Assembly: GCA_017160915.1 (NCBI GenBank)
Contig: JACAWG010000061.1
Location: 186,685 to 250,684 of the forward strand
Length of the DNA: 64,000 nucleotides
DNA from: Aggregatibacter actinomycetemcomitans
GTDB taxonomy: Bacteria; Pseudomonadota; Gammaproteobacteria; Enterobacterales; Pasteurellaceae
Direction: 5' to 3'
Position numbers and translations under genes: made by a program. Numbering within the stretch: the stretch's first letter is position 1; each line of letters begins with the position of its first letter. A model generated the notes under the pieces. That model was not told the origin of the DNA. It searched no databases and saw nothing but the letters and a program-made list of their open reading frames with translations. Positions 36,691 through 46,882 of this stretch are shown here, piece by piece.

Positions 36691-38586
36691 ATGCCGGATC
36701 GCTCACCTAATATCACGACACATGATCCTTTCGGCAGCTTGTTGGGTTATGCGCCCGGCGGTGTTGCCATCTATTCTTCAGATTACAACACGGCGGACAC
36801 GCAGGAATACCCTGACGATGCCGCCTTTCGTAGCTACCTCGGCGGCGAATACATGGGCTACAAATGGCAATGTGTGGAATTCGCCCGACGTTATCTTTAT
36901 CTCAACTACGGCATGGTGTTCACCGATGTGGGCATGGCATACGAAATCTTTTCCCTACGCTTTCTGCGGCAAGTGGTGAACGACGCTCTGTTGCCGTTGC
37001 AAGCCTTCGCCAACGGCGGCAAACGGGCGCCGGAATGCGGAGCGTTGCTCATTTGGCAGGAGGGTGGCGAATTTAAGCACACCGGGCATGTGGCGGTGAT
37101 TACCGAAGTGCTGGCGAACAGCGTGCGTATCGCCGAGCAAAACGTGATTCACTCCCGCCTGCCGAGCGGTCAGCAATGGACCCGTGAGCTACCGATGACG
37201 GTCACGGCGGAGGGATATCGTCTGCAGGACACCTTTGATGACACGGAAATTCTCGGCTGGATGATTCAAACGGACAACGAAGAATTCAGTCTGCCGCAAC
37301 CCATGCCCGCGCCGGAGAAACTCGCCATTCACGCCGAACATATTGAAAATCGGGGACAATTCGCCGCCAATTGGCTACATGAAGACAATCCGCTGGAGGC
37401 GGCTTACGTAAAGGCAATGGGCGAGCATAAGGTCAATCATGGCGATCAATATCGTTATTTTGCTCTTTCCGAAAGCGCACAACATGAGCTGATTCGCGCG
37501 ACTAACGAATTGCATTTGATGTATTTGCATGCCACCGACAAAGTGTTGAAAGACGATAAGTTATTGCAATATTTCAATATTCCGAAACTGCTTTGGCCGC
37601 GTTTGCGTTTATCCTGGCAAAATCGTCGTTATCAAACCATCACCGGCAGAATGGATTTTTGTTTGGATGAACGGGGCTTAAAAGTTTATGAATACAACGC
37701 CGATTCCGCCTCTTGCCATGCGGAAGCCGGAGCGATTTTACCCCATTGGGCGGCGCAGGCAGGGCTAACCGCAGGACATGACCCCGGCGAGGGTTTGCGC
37801 AACGCGTTGGCGGATAGTTGGAAACACAGCCATGCCACGCCGTTGGTGCACATTATGCAGGATCACGATGCGGAAGAAGAATATCACGCCTTATTTATGC
37901 GTGATACGCTAACGCAGGCGGGTTTTAACACCAAGATTATTCACGGCACCGAAGGGTTGCACTGGGATACGCGCGGGCAATTATTGGACGACGAAAATCA
38001 GCGGGTGCAAAGCGTGTGGAAAACCTGGGCGTGGGAAACCGTGCTGGAACAATTACGCGAAGATGCCACCGGGCGTGAAGTGGCACCACCGATTCGCACC
38101 GGGTATCCGGAGGATAAAGTGCGGTTGATTGACGTGTTACTTCGCCCGGAAGTGTTGGTGTATGAGCCTTTATGGACGGCAATCCCGAGCAATAAAGCGA
38201 TTTTGCCGGTGTTATGGTCGTTGTTCCCGAATCACCGTTATTTGCTGGAAGCCGGTTTTGAGCTTACGCCGAACCTTGTTGCCAACGGCTATGCGCAAAA
38301 ACCTATTGCCGGTCGTCGTGGTGATAACGTAAAACTTATCGGCGAGTGCAAAACCATCTTGGATAGCACCAACGGACGTTTTGCCAAACAAGAGAACATT
38401 TACCAGCAATTATGGTGTTTGCCGAAAGTGGAAGATCAATATGTGCAGGTATGTACGTTTACCGTGGGTGGGCATTATGCCGGCAGTTGTTTGCGCTCCG
38501 ACCCGACCCGCGTAATTGTGGGCGACAGTGATATGCAACCGTTGCGGATATTGAGCGACAAAGTGTTTACGCAAAAGGCAAAATAG
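36691..38586 (+). CDS. gss: Bifunctional glutathionylspermidine amidase/synthetase
   Basis: A 631-residue enzyme with two opposing activities. The N-terminal CHAP amidase (about 30-200) has nucleophile Cys61 in KWQCVEFARR and His in KHTGHVAVI; it hydrolyses glutathionylspermidine. The C-terminal ATP-grasp synthetase (about 210-620) joins glutathione and spermidine (motifs EYNADSASC, GRRGDNVKLIGE). Length and layout match E. coli Gss (619 residues). The conjugate acts in thiol redox defence. Frame carries a USS near 38117. It stands alone, ending at a dyad terminator shared with the nap operon. Confidence 0.95.
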   Translation: MPDRSPNITTHDPFGSLLGYAPGGVAIYSSDYNTADTQEYPDDAAFRSYLGGEYMGYKWQCVEFARRYLYLNYGMVFTDVGMAYEIFSLRFLRQVVNDALLPLQAFANGGKRAPECGALLIWQEGGEFKHTGHVAVITEVLANSVRIAEQNVIHSRLPSGQQWTRELPMTVTAEGYRLQDTFDDTEILGWMIQTDNEEFSLPQPMPAPEKLAIHAEHIENRGQFAANWLHEDNPLEAAYVKAMGEHKVNHGDQYRYFALSESAQHELIRATNELHLMYLHATDKVLKDDKLLQYFNIPKLLWPRLRLSWQNRRYQTITGRMDFCLDERGLKVYEYNADSASCHAEAGAILPHWAAQAGLTAGHDPGEGLRNALADSWKHSHATPLVHIMQDHDAEEEYHALFMRDTLTQAGFNTKIIHGTEGLHWDTRGQLLDDENQRVQSVWKTWAWETVLEQLREDATGREVAPPIRTGYPEDKVRLIDVLLRPEVLVYEPLWTAIPSNKAILPVLWSLFPNHRYLLEAGFELTPNLVANGYAQKPIAGRRGDNVKLIGECKTILDSTNGRFAKQENIYQQLWCLPKVEDQYVQVCTFTVGGHYAGSCLRSDPTRVIVGDSDMQPLRILSDKVFTQKAK

Positions 38587-38601
38587 TCTTAGCCGGAATC
38601 A

Positions 38602-38628
38602 AAATAGGCACCTTGAAGGTGCCTATTT
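38602..38628. terminator. Bidirectional terminator between gss and napC
   Basis: AAATAGGCACCTT (38602-38614) and AAGGTGCCTATTT (38616-38628) are exact complements about one central base. A USS follows at about 38636-38646. Confidence 0.8.
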
Positions 38629-38670
38629 CATTAAAAAGTGCGGTCAAAAAACACAACGTTTTTTACCTAC

Positions 38671-39306
38671 TTATTTTTTGTCTTTCTGTTCTGCCGGTTT
38701 CACTTCCGCATCCTGCAACCAACCCGGCGCAACCTGGCTCATATCCGGCAGGTTATGGGCAATACCTTTATGGCAATCGATACAGGTTTTACCGTTTTCC
38801 TGCGCCAATTTATGCATTTTTTGCGCCACGGTTTTTTGTTGGGAGAAGTCCATACGATCCATTTTGTGGCAATTACGACATTCCTGGGAATCGTTGGCTT
38901 TCATACGCTCCCATTCGTTTTCCGCCATGTGCGGACGACGGGCGTTGAATTTTTCCAGTGTGTCGGTTAATCCCATGTAATGGGCATACACCTCTTTTGC
39001 CGCCACCATTTTACGCCACATTTTCGGTCCGAATTCGTGCGGAACGTGGCAATCCGGACAGCTGGCGCCCACGCCGGTGCGGGTTTGGTAATGCACGCTG
39101 TGCAAATATTCCGGGTACGCATCGTTCATGTGACAGCCGGCACAGAATTGCTCGGTGTTGGTTTGTTCCAAACCGTAGTTAAAACCGACCCAGGATAAAA
39201 TACCGCCGATAAAGGATAAGACGATAATCGTGCCTACCGCGATACGGCTAGGCGATCTGAACCAACGCCAGAATCGCACTAAAAAATTAGGTTTCTTCGC
39301 TGACAT
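38671..39306 (-). CDS. napC: NapC tetrahaem c-type cytochrome
   Basis: A 211-residue NapC/NirT-family quinol dehydrogenase that passes electrons from the quinol pool to NapB/NapA. One N-terminal membrane anchor (about 21-43) and four CxxCH haem sites: CAGCH, CPDCH, CRNCH and CIDCH. ATG at 39306 follows AGAGG; a GTG two codons upstream is less likely. It is the last gene of napFDAGHBC, eight bases beyond napB on the minus strand. Confidence 0.97.
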   Translation of the reverse strand: MSAKKPNFLVRFWRWFRSPSRIAVGTIIVLSFIGGILSWVGFNYGLEQTNTEQFCAGCHMNDAYPEYLHSVHYQTRTGVGASCPDCHVPHEFGPKMWRKMVAAKEVYAHYMGLTDTLEKFNARRPHMAENEWERMKANDSQECRNCHKMDRMDFSQQKTVAQKMHKLAQENGKTCIDCHKGIAHNLPDMSQVAPGWLQDAEVKPAEQKDKK

Positions 39307-39319
39307 AACCACCTCTTAA

Positions 39320-39769
39320 TTACTGTCCGTAACCTTTCATCGGTTTGAATTCGTTCGGCACGATTGGCTCAACATCGGATTGAGAAACGTGACATTGCAA
39401 GCAGAAATAACGACGCGGAGAAGAACTGGAGCCGAGGTTGCCGTCACGATCCATAAAGTGTGTCGGGCTGATACGGGTCGCACCGGTCACGCGGGATGCT
39501 TCAACGCTATGGCAGTTTAAGCATTGGTTCACGTTTTTGGTGACCTGATAATTTTTCACACTATGCGGCACCATCGGCGGTTGATTCACATAGTTTAAAG
39601 CAGGCAGTTCGCTTTGTTTCGGCGCATCGTGAAATGCCGGCGAGACGCTTTCCGGTGAATTATTGAAAAAGTCTCCGGCGCCTTCCGTCGGCTGTTGCGC
39701 CATAACGGACGTAGCGAACAATGCCGTGAATAGCGCACCGCTAAAAGCAAAGAAGTTGTTTCTAGTCAT
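39320..39769 (-). CDS. napB: NapB dihaem cytochrome c subunit of periplasmic nitrate reductase
   Basis: A 149-residue periplasmic electron carrier for NapA. Signal peptide about 1-24 (VMA|QQ). Two haem sites, CLNCH and CLQCH, with axial His candidates HSVKNY and HFMDRDG. I chose ATG at 39769, spaced eight bases from GGGGGAG; the upstream GTG lies inside that ribosome site and is not credible. Confidence 0.96.
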   Translation of the reverse strand: MTRNNFFAFSGALFTALFATSVMAQQPTEGAGDFFNNSPESVSPAFHDAPKQSELPALNYVNQPPMVPHSVKNYQVTKNVNQCLNCHSVEASRVTGATRISPTHFMDRDGNLGSSSSPRRYFCLQCHVSQSDVEPIVPNEFKPMKGYGQ

Positions 39770-39806
39770 TTTAATCACTCCCCCGAATGATGGAATTTTT
39801 TTGTTT

Positions 39807-40688
39807 TTATTGGTTTAACGTGACGACAGGAATGTCGTTATTAAACCGATGGCTAAAGGTAAATACGTTTTCAGCGCAGACATCAATGCAACGCCCGCAA
39901 CTGATGCAATCTTGCGAAAGCACTAACAGACTTTCGTTATTTTTTCCGTGTAATGGTGAACGCAACACTTGCGGTTCAGGGCAAACGTTGTAGCAATCCA
40001 TGCAATTATCGCATCTTGCCCGATCAATCACTTTGACCCGAATCAGACTTTTCGCACCAATGACGCCATAGGTTGCGCCAATAGGACACAAATGCCCGCA
40101 CCAACCGTGTTCAACAATAAATAAATCAAACAGAAAAACCGCTAAAACCAACCATGCCGTTGCACCGAAGCTATAAATTAAAGCGCGTCCCAACGCGGCT
40201 ACCGGATTGATCCATTCCCACAGCAACAAACCGCTGACCGCACTGCCGACTAAAATCATCAGCAAAATGGCATAGCGTAAACCGCGTGGAATTTTTGCCG
40301 TTTGACGAATGCCCAGTTTACGGCGAATCCAAGCGGCACAATCGGTGACCACATTCAGCGGACAAACCCAGCCGCAGAAGACTTTGCTGCCTAACAGGGC
40401 ATACAGACCAAAGATAATCAACGCGCCGATGAGGGTCAGCGAGCCGGGTAAATGCCCGGTGGAAAGACTTTCTAAGGTAATTAACGGATCGCTTAACGGA
40501 ATCACATCGAAAAGCAGACTTCCGCTGTAATTGCCTTTTAAAATCCACACATCAAAGTACGGCCCGCTTAAGAACATCATCAGGATGCTTAATTGGGTGA
40601 GCCTGCGCCAGAATAAGAAACGATTGGCGTGCCACCAGCCCAGTTTTTCCCGCGCTTCTTTGCCTGCAAATTTTGGTGCGTTTGCCAT
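39807..40688 (-). CDS. napH: NapH quinol dehydrogenase membrane component
   Basis: A 293-residue inner-membrane iron-sulfur protein with four hydrophobic spans. Two conserved CxxxCP motifs (FCGWVCPLN, WCGHLCPIG) and two C-terminal ferredoxin-like [4Fe-4S] sites (CDNCMDCYNVCPEP, CISCGRCIDVCAE). With NapG it can oxidise ubiquinol and feed NapC/NapB. ATG at 40688 overlaps the napG stop by one base (TAATG); the longer open frame runs back into napG and is not real. Confidence 0.95.
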   Translation of the reverse strand: MANAPKFAGKEAREKLGWWHANRFLFWRRLTQLSILMMFLSGPYFDVWILKGNYSGSLLFDVIPLSDPLITLESLSTGHLPGSLTLIGALIIFGLYALLGSKVFCGWVCPLNVVTDCAAWIRRKLGIRQTAKIPRGLRYAILLMILVGSAVSGLLLWEWINPVAALGRALIYSFGATAWLVLAVFLFDLFIVEHGWCGHLCPIGATYGVIGAKSLIRVKVIDRARCDNCMDCYNVCPEPQVLRSPLHGKNNESLLVLSQDCISCGRCIDVCAENVFTFSHRFNNDIPVVTLNQ

Positions 40689-41503
40689 TATTTGCCTCCC
40701 AGCGTCGGTGCCAGAATCGGCTCCGGAATGTCTTCTACACCCATTGCCGGCATTGAGGCTTCCGGCATACGGGTCGGCATTGAAATCAAATCCTTCGGCG
40801 CAAGAGAATGTCCCGCTTTCGCTTTTTCTTCCCAACCCAAACGATAATGTTTGCCTAATACGCCTTTCGCCAAATGCATCGGCAACACTTTGATTGCCGC
40901 TTCTTCCAAGACGCACGCCTGTTCGCATTTGCCACAACCGGTACAGGCATCGGAATGCACCGTCGGAATAAACACCGCATGCTTGCCGGTGCGCTCATTA
41001 CGGTGGCTTTCCAGCGTAATGGCCTTATCAATTAACGGGCAAACCCGATAACATACGTCGCAACGCAAGCCTTGCCAGTTCAGGCAGGTTTCGTGATCCA
41101 ACAACACCGCCAGCCCCATACGGGATTGGTTAATATCCTGTGCCTCCCGATCTAACGCGCCGCTTGGGCACGCATGGGCGCAAGGAATATCCGGACACAT
41201 TTCGCACGGTTTATCCCGCGCGATAAAATACGGCGTCCCCGCTTCCATCGGTGATAACAACGATGCCAAATGCAACATATCGTAAGGGCAGGCTTGTACA
41301 CACTGACCACAACGAATACAGGCGGCGGCGAATTTCTCGTCATCTTCGATGGCGAACGGCGGACGCAATGCCACGCCTTCACGCGCCAAGCTTTGTTTTT
41401 GCTGTAAACCAAGTAGCAAGCCGAGCCCAACGAGCCCGCCCGCAGTGCGGGTGGCGTCTTTGAGAAATTTACGGCGCTCGGGCGTTACAGTCGGTTTTTG
41501 CAT
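40688..41503 (-). CDS. napG: NapG ferredoxin-type protein
   Basis: A 271-residue periplasmic iron-sulfur protein. A twin-arginine motif (ERRKFLKDA) near the start directs Tat export of the folded protein. Four [4Fe-4S] sites are visible, such as [39 protein letters not shown] and [13 protein letters not shown] start at ATG 41503; the upstream 15 codons of the open frame fall in the USS hairpin region. Partner of NapH. Confidence 0.95.
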   Translation of the reverse strand: MQKPTVTPERRKFLKDATRTAGGLVGLGLLLGLQQKQSLAREGVALRPPFAIEDDEKFAAACIRCGQCVQACPYDMLHLASLLSPMEAGTPYFIARDKPCEMCPDIPCAHACPSGALDREAQDINQSRMGLAVLLDHETCLNWQGLRCDVCYRVCPLIDKAITLESHRNERTGKHAVFIPTVHSDACTGCGKCEQACVLEEAAIKVLPMHLAKGVLGKHYRLGWEEKAKAGHSLAPKDLISMPTRMPEASMPAMGVEDIPEPILAPTLGGK

Positions 41504-41520
41504 TTTCTTTTGATTTTTTG

Positions 41521-41557
41521 ACCGCACTTTTATGCTTTGAAAACACAAAAGTGCGGT
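41521..41557. repeat. Inverted USS pair between napA and napG
   Basis: ACCGCACTTTT (41521-41531) and AAAAGTGCGGT (41547-41557) are exact complements with a 15-base loop. In the nap transcript the hairpin forms between napA stop and napG start. No clear T-run follows on the minus strand, so it may partly attenuate or protect the napFDA part. Confidence 0.65.
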
Positions 41558-41575
41558 GGTTTTTTACCACGTTTT

Positions 41576-44062
41576 TTAAGCCGCTTTTTCCACTTTCACC
41601 GCGCATTTTTTGAAGTCGGTTTCTTTGGAAATCGGGTCGGTCGCGTCCAAGGTTAATTTGTTCGCCAACTGACCGGCATCAAAGAAGGTTGTGTAAATCA
41701 AACCTTCCGGCACTTTGTTACGCCCGCGGGTATCTAAGAAAGAAATCATCTCACCGCGACGGGAGGTGACTTTGATCTTATCGCCATGACGTAACCCGCG
41801 TTTTTGCGCGTCTGTCGGGTGCATCCAAACCAGATTGTTCGGGAAGGAACGGTGCAATTCCGGTACGCGACGGGTCATGGTGCCGGTGTGCCAGTGTTCC
41901 AATACACGACCGGTACATAACCATAAATCGTATTCTTCATCCGGTGATTCCGCAGGCGGCTCATAAGGCACGGCAAGAATAATCGCTTTCTTATCCGGAT
42001 AGCCGTAGAACGCTACGCCTTCCCCTTCCTTGACATACGGGTCGTAGCCTTCGCGATAACGCCATAAGGTTTCTTTGCCGTCCACCACCGGCCAACGTAA
42101 ACCGCGTGCTTTGTGGTAAGTATCGAACGGCGCCAAGTCATGACCGTGACCACGACCGAAGGTGGCGTATTCTTCAAATAAGCCTTTGTGCAAGTAGAAA
42201 CCGAAGTGATGTGATTCGTCATTTAATTGACCTTCCGCAAGATCGGTTAACGGGAATTTATCCACTTGACCGTTGCGATATAGCACTTCATATAAGGTTT
42301 TGCCTTTGTATTCCGGATTTTTATCCAGAATTTCCGCCGGCCACATTTCATCCGTGGTGAAATATTTGGAGAACTCCACCAATTGCCATACGTCGGATTT
42401 CGCCTCACCCGGCGCTTTCACTTGTTGACGCCAGAATTGGGTACGACGTTCCGCGTTACCGTAAGCGCCTTCCTTTTCTACCCACATTGCCGTTGGCAAC
42501 ATCAAGTCTGCCGCCAAACAGGACACGGTCGGGTACGGGTCGGACACCACGATAAAGTTGTCCGGATTACGCCAGCCCGGGAAGGTTTCTTCGTTAATAT
42601 TCGGACCGCCCTGCATATTGTTGGTACACATTTGCCACAACACGCGCATTTTGCCGTCTTTTAACGCACGACTTTGGGCGACCGCATGGAAGCCGAGAAC
42701 ATCGGTAATCACGCCCGCAGGTAATTTCCAGATTTGCTCCGCTTTTTCGCGGTGTTTCGGATTGGTGACCACCAAATCCGCCGGTAAGCGGTGGATAAAC
42801 GTTCCCACTTCGCGCGCCGTACCGCAAGCGGACGGTTGACCGGTTAACGAGAACGGACCGCAACCCGGAATAGAAATCTTGCCGGTCAACAAATGGATGT
42901 TATAAATGAGGTGGTTTGCCCACACGCCGCGGGTATGTTGGTTAAAGCCCATGGTCCAGTAGGACACCACTTTTTTCTTCGGATCGGCATATAATTTCGC
43001 CAGGCTTTCCAACACGTCTTTCGGCACGCCGGACATTTCATGGGCTTTGTCTAACGTATATTCGGCGACTAAGGCTTTTAATTCATCGAAATTACTGTCA
43101 TGCATTTTGCCTGCCGTTTTCACGTTTTTCGCTTTTTGTTCCAACGGATTTTCAGGACGCAAGCCATAACCGATATCGGTTTCGCCGCGTTTGAATTTGG
43201 TGTGTTTATTGACGAAATCCCAGTTAATGGCATCGTTTTGGATCAGATAATTGATGATGTAGTTCAAAATCACCAAGTCGGTGTGCGGTTTAAAAATAAG
43301 GCTGTAATCCGCCAATTCAAAACTACGGTGCTCAAAGGTGGAAAGTACGGCGACTTTCACATCTTGGTTGGATAGACGACGGTCGGTAATACGGGACCAC
43401 AAAATCGGGTGCATTTCCGCCATGTTGGAACCCCAAAGTACGAAGGTTTCGGCTTGTTCGATGTCGTTATAACAGCCCATCGGTTCGTCCATGCCGAAAG
43501 TACGCATAAAGGCAACCGCCGCAGACGCCATACAGTGACGGGCGTTAGGGTCGATGTTGTTGGAACGGAAACCGGCTTTCCATAATTTGGATTTGGCATA
43601 GCCTTCAAAAATGGTAGTTTGTCCGGAACTGAACATCCCCACGCCGTTCGGGCCTAATTCTTTCACTGCGGCTTTAAATTTTTCCGCCATGGTTTTAAAC
43701 GCCACGTCCCAGCTTACCGGGGTGAAATCACCGTTTTTATCGTATTTTCCGTCTTTCATGCGCAACATCGGCTGCGTTAAACGGTCTTTACCGTACATGA
43801 TTTTCGGTAAGAAGTAGCCTTTAATGCAGTTCAAGCCACGGTTGACTTCCGCATCCGGATCGCCTTGTGACGCCACGACGCGACCGTCTTTCGTGCCCAC
43901 CAATACCGCACAACCGGTACCGCAGAAACGGCAAACCGCTTTATCCCATTTAATTTCGGATTCCGCGGCTTCAACATTTTTTACCGGAATGCTTAACCCG
44001 GCTGCCGTTGCGGCTGCCATCGCCGCATTGGCTTTCATAAAGTCTCGACGACTTAAATTCAT
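41576..44062 (-). CDS. napA: NapA periplasmic nitrate reductase catalytic subunit
   Basis: An 828-residue molybdenum enzyme that reduces nitrate to nitrite in the periplasm. The Tat signal SRRDFMK is at 4-10, cleaved near residue 33. One [4Fe-4S] cluster is held by Cys44, Cys47, Cys51 and Cys79; the Mo ligand is Cys177 in ARHCMASA. The length equals E. coli NapA. Two bis-MGD cofactor regions are present. It follows napD by 35 bases and precedes a USS hairpin and napG. Confidence 0.98.
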   Translation of the reverse strand: MNLSRRDFMKANAAMAAATAAGLSIPVKNVEAAESEIKWDKAVCRFCGTGCAVLVGTKDGRVVASQGDPDAEVNRGLNCIKGYFLPKIMYGKDRLTQPMLRMKDGKYDKNGDFTPVSWDVAFKTMAEKFKAAVKELGPNGVGMFSSGQTTIFEGYAKSKLWKAGFRSNNIDPNARHCMASAAVAFMRTFGMDEPMGCYNDIEQAETFVLWGSNMAEMHPILWSRITDRRLSNQDVKVAVLSTFEHRSFELADYSLIFKPHTDLVILNYIINYLIQNDAINWDFVNKHTKFKRGETDIGYGLRPENPLEQKAKNVKTAGKMHDSNFDELKALVAEYTLDKAHEMSGVPKDVLESLAKLYADPKKKVVSYWTMGFNQHTRGVWANHLIYNIHLLTGKISIPGCGPFSLTGQPSACGTAREVGTFIHRLPADLVVTNPKHREKAEQIWKLPAGVITDVLGFHAVAQSRALKDGKMRVLWQMCTNNMQGGPNINEETFPGWRNPDNFIVVSDPYPTVSCLAADLMLPTAMWVEKEGAYGNAERRTQFWRQQVKAPGEAKSDVWQLVEFSKYFTTDEMWPAEILDKNPEYKGKTLYEVLYRNGQVDKFPLTDLAEGQLNDESHHFGFYLHKGLFEEYATFGRGHGHDLAPFDTYHKARGLRWPVVDGKETLWRYREGYDPYVKEGEGVAFYGYPDKKAIILAVPYEPPAESPDEEYDLWLCTGRVLEHWHTGTMTRRVPELHRSFPNNLVWMHPTDAQKRGLRHGDKIKVTSRRGEMISFLDTRGRNKVPEGLIYTTFFDAGQLANKLTLDATDPISKETDFKKCAVKVEKAA

Positions 44063-44097
44063 AGCGTTTCCCCCACTATTTTTATATATGTTTTTGA

Positions 44098-44382
44098 TTA
44101 TTCAGGCTGTTCGTCCTGTTGATGATAAATCAGCGACACGGTAATCACACCGTCAATCTCTTTTACCGACTCCATGTTCTTCAACAAAATATGCTGATCA
44201 TGAGATTGCATTACCGCCACGATCTTGCCGATTTTTTCATCAAAGGTCGGGACTTCCGTATGTGGAATGGCTAAAAGTGCGGTGCGAATTGCCGGTATTT
44301 TTTGCGGCTTGCCTTGCACCACCAGACCGACAACATGCCAGTCTTTAGCGTCTTCCATGGTTAAAATGTCTGTTTTATTCAT
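44098..44382 (-). CDS. napD: NapD chaperone
   Basis: A 94-residue cytosolic chaperone that binds the NapA Tat signal and supports cofactor insertion. The sequence [22 protein letters not shown] fits the NapD ferredoxin-like fold. Its ATG overlaps the end of napF by eight bases. A USS lies within the gene near 44275. Confidence 0.93.
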   Translation of the reverse strand: MNKTDILTMEDAKDWHVVGLVVQGKPQKIPAIRTALLAIPHTEVPTFDEKIGKIVAVMQSHDQHILLKNMESVKEIDGVITVSLIYHQQDEQPE

Positions 44383-44941
44383 ATTCTTTCGGATAATGTA
44401 TTTTTATCGCGCCGACCGGGCAGCTTTTTATACAGGCGCCACAACCGTTACAGTTCTCCGGATTCACCACCGGTTGCGCCACCCCGCCAAGTTGCAAACG
44501 AAAACGAATGGCACCGGTCGGGCAATAATCCTGACAACTGCGACATTCGATTCTTCCGTGAGTTAAACATTGAGAGGTGATTTCAATGTGATGTTCCCAG
44601 GGTTTTTCCTCTGTCGGACGAAAAATCGGTTGTTGGCACACCTCCACGCATTTACCGCAAAAGGTGCATTCGCCCTGACTGAAACGAACTTGCGGAAAAT
44701 CGCCTTCGCCCTGACTGAAACGAACTTGCGGAAAATCGCCTTCGCCTTTAATTAAAATTTGGGTTTCACAAACCTGAACACAATCACCACAACGCGTGCA
44801 ATGTTCGATAAAGGTTTGTTCCTCTTTGCTCCAAGGCGGGCGGATACCGCTAAACCCCTGTACTTTTTGTTGCGTTGACTGTAACGACGAGAAGAAAGCG
44901 CCCCGCAAAAAATGGCGCCTTGAAACATCCGGCGTTGTCAT
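44375..44941 (-). CDS. napF: NapF ferredoxin-type maturation protein with internal duplication
   Basis: A 188-residue cytosolic iron-sulfur protein that assists NapA maturation. Three four-Cys clusters are visible: CTRCGDCVQVCE, CTFCGKCVEVC and CNGCGACIKSCP, with a further CRSCQDYC. A 12-residue segment GEGDFPQVRFSQ occurs twice in tandem (36-base exact repeat at 44669-44704 and 44705-44740), in the linker between clusters one and two; E. coli NapF has a single equivalent and about 164 residues. The frame is intact, so the protein is probably functional. First gene of the nap operon. Confidence 0.93.
   Translation of the reverse strand: MTTPDVSRRHFLRGAFFSSLQSTQQKVQGFSGIRPPWSKEEQTFIEHCTRCGDCVQVCETQILIKGEGDFPQVRFSQGEGDFPQVRFSQGECTFCGKCVEVCQQPIFRPTEEKPWEHHIEITSQCLTHGRIECRSCQDYCPTGAIRFRLQLGGVAQPVVNPENCNGCGACIKSCPVGAIKIHYPKEYE
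44669..44740. repeat. 36-base exact tandem duplication in napF
   Basis: Two exact 36-base copies abut (44669-44704, 44705-44740), encoding the 12 residues GEGDFPQVRFSQ twice. A further six matching bases start a third copy. In-frame. Confidence 0.95.
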
Positions 44942-45044
44942 TCGTCTTTACCTATTTATCTATTTTTAGGTCTCGCATATTAATTTGTTGTAAATTAATT
45001 AATATCACTACAAATGAGTATTTTAGGCGGATTCCCACCGTAAT

Positions 45045-45058
45045 TTGTTTTAGATCAA
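45045..45058 (-). promoter_or_regulatory. Candidate FNR site upstream of the nap operon
   Basis: On the minus strand TTGAT-CTAA-AACAA differs by one base from the FNR consensus TTGAT-N4-ATCAA. A TAAAAT at 45025-45020 could be the -10, giving an FNR centre near -40. FNR with NarP controls nap in relatives. No convincing NarP 7-2-7 site was found. Confidence 0.45.
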
Positions 45059-45164
45059 ATTTAAGCATTCAAGCATGAAAAAATGCCGTTTGATAAAACG
45101 CCGGTAAAAACCACCGCACTTTTTTGTTACACTAACGGCACGTTTTCCACCAAGGCTTTTTATT

Positions 45165-46868
45165 TTGAAAATTAAACATTCCGTTTCCACCCGCATTGCC
45201 AACTATCTTATTGTGATTATTATCTTTGTCGGCATTATCGGCGCATTAAGTCTGGCGCTGATGGCGGGCAATAAATCCTATGCGGAAGCCATTAACGTGT
45301 CCGGTTCGTTGCGTATGCAAAGTTATCGCCTACTTTATGAAATCGAACATGAACCGCAAATGGTGGAAAGTAGCCTGCGCCAATATCGCGTGAGTTTGCA
45401 TTCAAAATCCTTACTGGAAATCAGCCATCAGATCTTCGTTTCGCAGGAGGTAAAAGCGTCCTATCACAATTTGATTAAACGCTGGGAAGTGATGGAACGT
45501 CTGGCGCGGGAACAGAATTTCACCGAATATCAAAAAAATATCGCCAATTATGTGGAACAGGTGGATCAATTCGTTTTTACCCTGCAACATTCGGCGGAAG
45601 AAAAATGGATTTGGGCGTTGTGCGTAATTATTTTTTCCATGCTGCTTATTGTGATCATGGTGTCTTATGTGAATTGGTACACCCGAAAAGCCGTGGTGCG
45701 TCCGTTGGAGCAACTCACCCGTGCCAGTACGCAGGTGCAAATGGGGCAATTCAAGCATATTCCGCTGGATGTGCGTAAAGAAGACGAGCTGGGGCATTTG
45801 GCACGCACTTTCACCAAAATGTCATCGGAGTTGGGTAAACTGTATTCCGGTTTGGAAGCTACGGTGAATGAAAAAACGCAAAAGTTACAACAAACCAACC
45901 GCTCTTTAACGACCTTATATCACTGCTCCCAGCTTGTGACGACCAATAAAATCGACGGCAAAATTTTGCAACTGGTGCTGCAAAATGTCATGATTAGCGA
46001 ACATTTACGTTATTTGGAACTGGATGTGCTGGACGCGCCGCATTGGAATATGTGCTTGGGCGTGAAAGATGACAGGCTGGAATCACAACAAACGGAAGTG
46101 AATATTGAAGGGGAAAGCCTCGCCGTGTTGCGTTGGCAAGCAGGGTTGCCGTGCCCAGATTTGCGTACGATGCAAAATGTGGCGCAAATGCTCAGCCGCT
46201 CGTTGTATTTCCAACGCACGCAACGCCAGCAAGAACAGCTATTGTTGATGGAAGAACGTTCCATTATCGCCCGCGAATTGCATGACTCTTTGGCGCAAGT
46301 GTTGGCGTTTTTACAAATTCAGCTGACCTTGCTGAAACACAATTTAAATAAAGACGAAACGGATTCCAAACAAAAAAGTTTGTCGATTATTAAGCAGTTT
46401 GAACAGGCGCTCAGCGACGGTTACAGCCAATTGCGCGAACTGTTGGCGACCTTCCGCTTAACCGTGCAGGAAGCCAATTTGAAACTGGCGTTGGAGCAGG
46501 TGATTGATTCCCTGCGCAATCAAACGGACATTCAAATGAGCGTGGATTGTTCTTTGCCGTCGCAAAGTTTTAACGCACAACAATTGGTCAACGCCTTGCA
46601 AATTGTGCGTGAAGCGGTGTTAAATGCCATTAAGCATTCACAAGGCACGCTCATTGAAGTCATTGCCCACACCAATGAAGACGGCGAACATGAGCTGATC
46701 GTGCGCGATAACGGTATCGGCATTCCAAGCCTGGAAGAACCGGACGGGCATTACGGGCTCAACATCATGCACGAGCGTAGCGCACAGCTCAACGCCAAAC
46801 TGACCATCACTAACCGCACCGACGGCGGCACGGAAGTGAAAGTGACTTTAGCACACACATTATCTTAA
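45165..46868 (+). CDS. narQ: Nitrate/nitrite sensor histidine kinase NarQ
   Basis: A 567-residue inner-membrane kinase. TM1 (about 10-35) and TM2 (about 145-168) bracket a periplasmic helical sensor with the P-box-like [17 protein letters not shown] covers about 170-220, and the HisKA_3 phosphoacceptor is His373 in [10 protein letters not shown], followed by an ATPase domain ([11 protein letters not shown]). It would phosphorylate NarP in response to nitrate. The start is TTG at 45165 behind AAGG. It diverges from the nap operon, its likely regulatory target. Confidence 0.95.
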   Translation: MKIKHSVSTRIANYLIVIIIFVGIIGALSLALMAGNKSYAEAINVSGSLRMQSYRLLYEIEHEPQMVESSLRQYRVSLHSKSLLEISHQIFVSQEVKASYHNLIKRWEVMERLAREQNFTEYQKNIANYVEQVDQFVFTLQHSAEEKWIWALCVIIFSMLLIVIMVSYVNWYTRKAVVRPLEQLTRASTQVQMGQFKHIPLDVRKEDELGHLARTFTKMSSELGKLYSGLEATVNEKTQKLQQTNRSLTTLYHCSQLVTTNKIDGKILQLVLQNVMISEHLRYLELDVLDAPHWNMCLGVKDDRLESQQTEVNIEGESLAVLRWQAGLPCPDLRTMQNVAQMLSRSLYFQRTQRQQEQLLLMEERSIIARELHDSLAQVLAFLQIQLTLLKHNLNKDETDSKQKSLSIIKQFEQALSDGYSQLRELLATFRLTVQEANLKLALEQVIDSLRNQTDIQMSVDCSLPSQSFNAQQLVNALQIVREAVLNAIKHSQGTLIEVIAHTNEDGEHELIVRDNGIGIPSLEEPDGHYGLNIMHERSAQLNAKLTITNRTDGGTEVKVTLAHTLS

Positions 46869-46882
46869 TTCAGAGGAAAGCC

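Noticed and set aside
38638-38970. Plus-strand open frames opposite napC
   Set aside because: They are shadows of the haem-protein gene, with Cys- and Phe-rich nonsense and no ribosome site.
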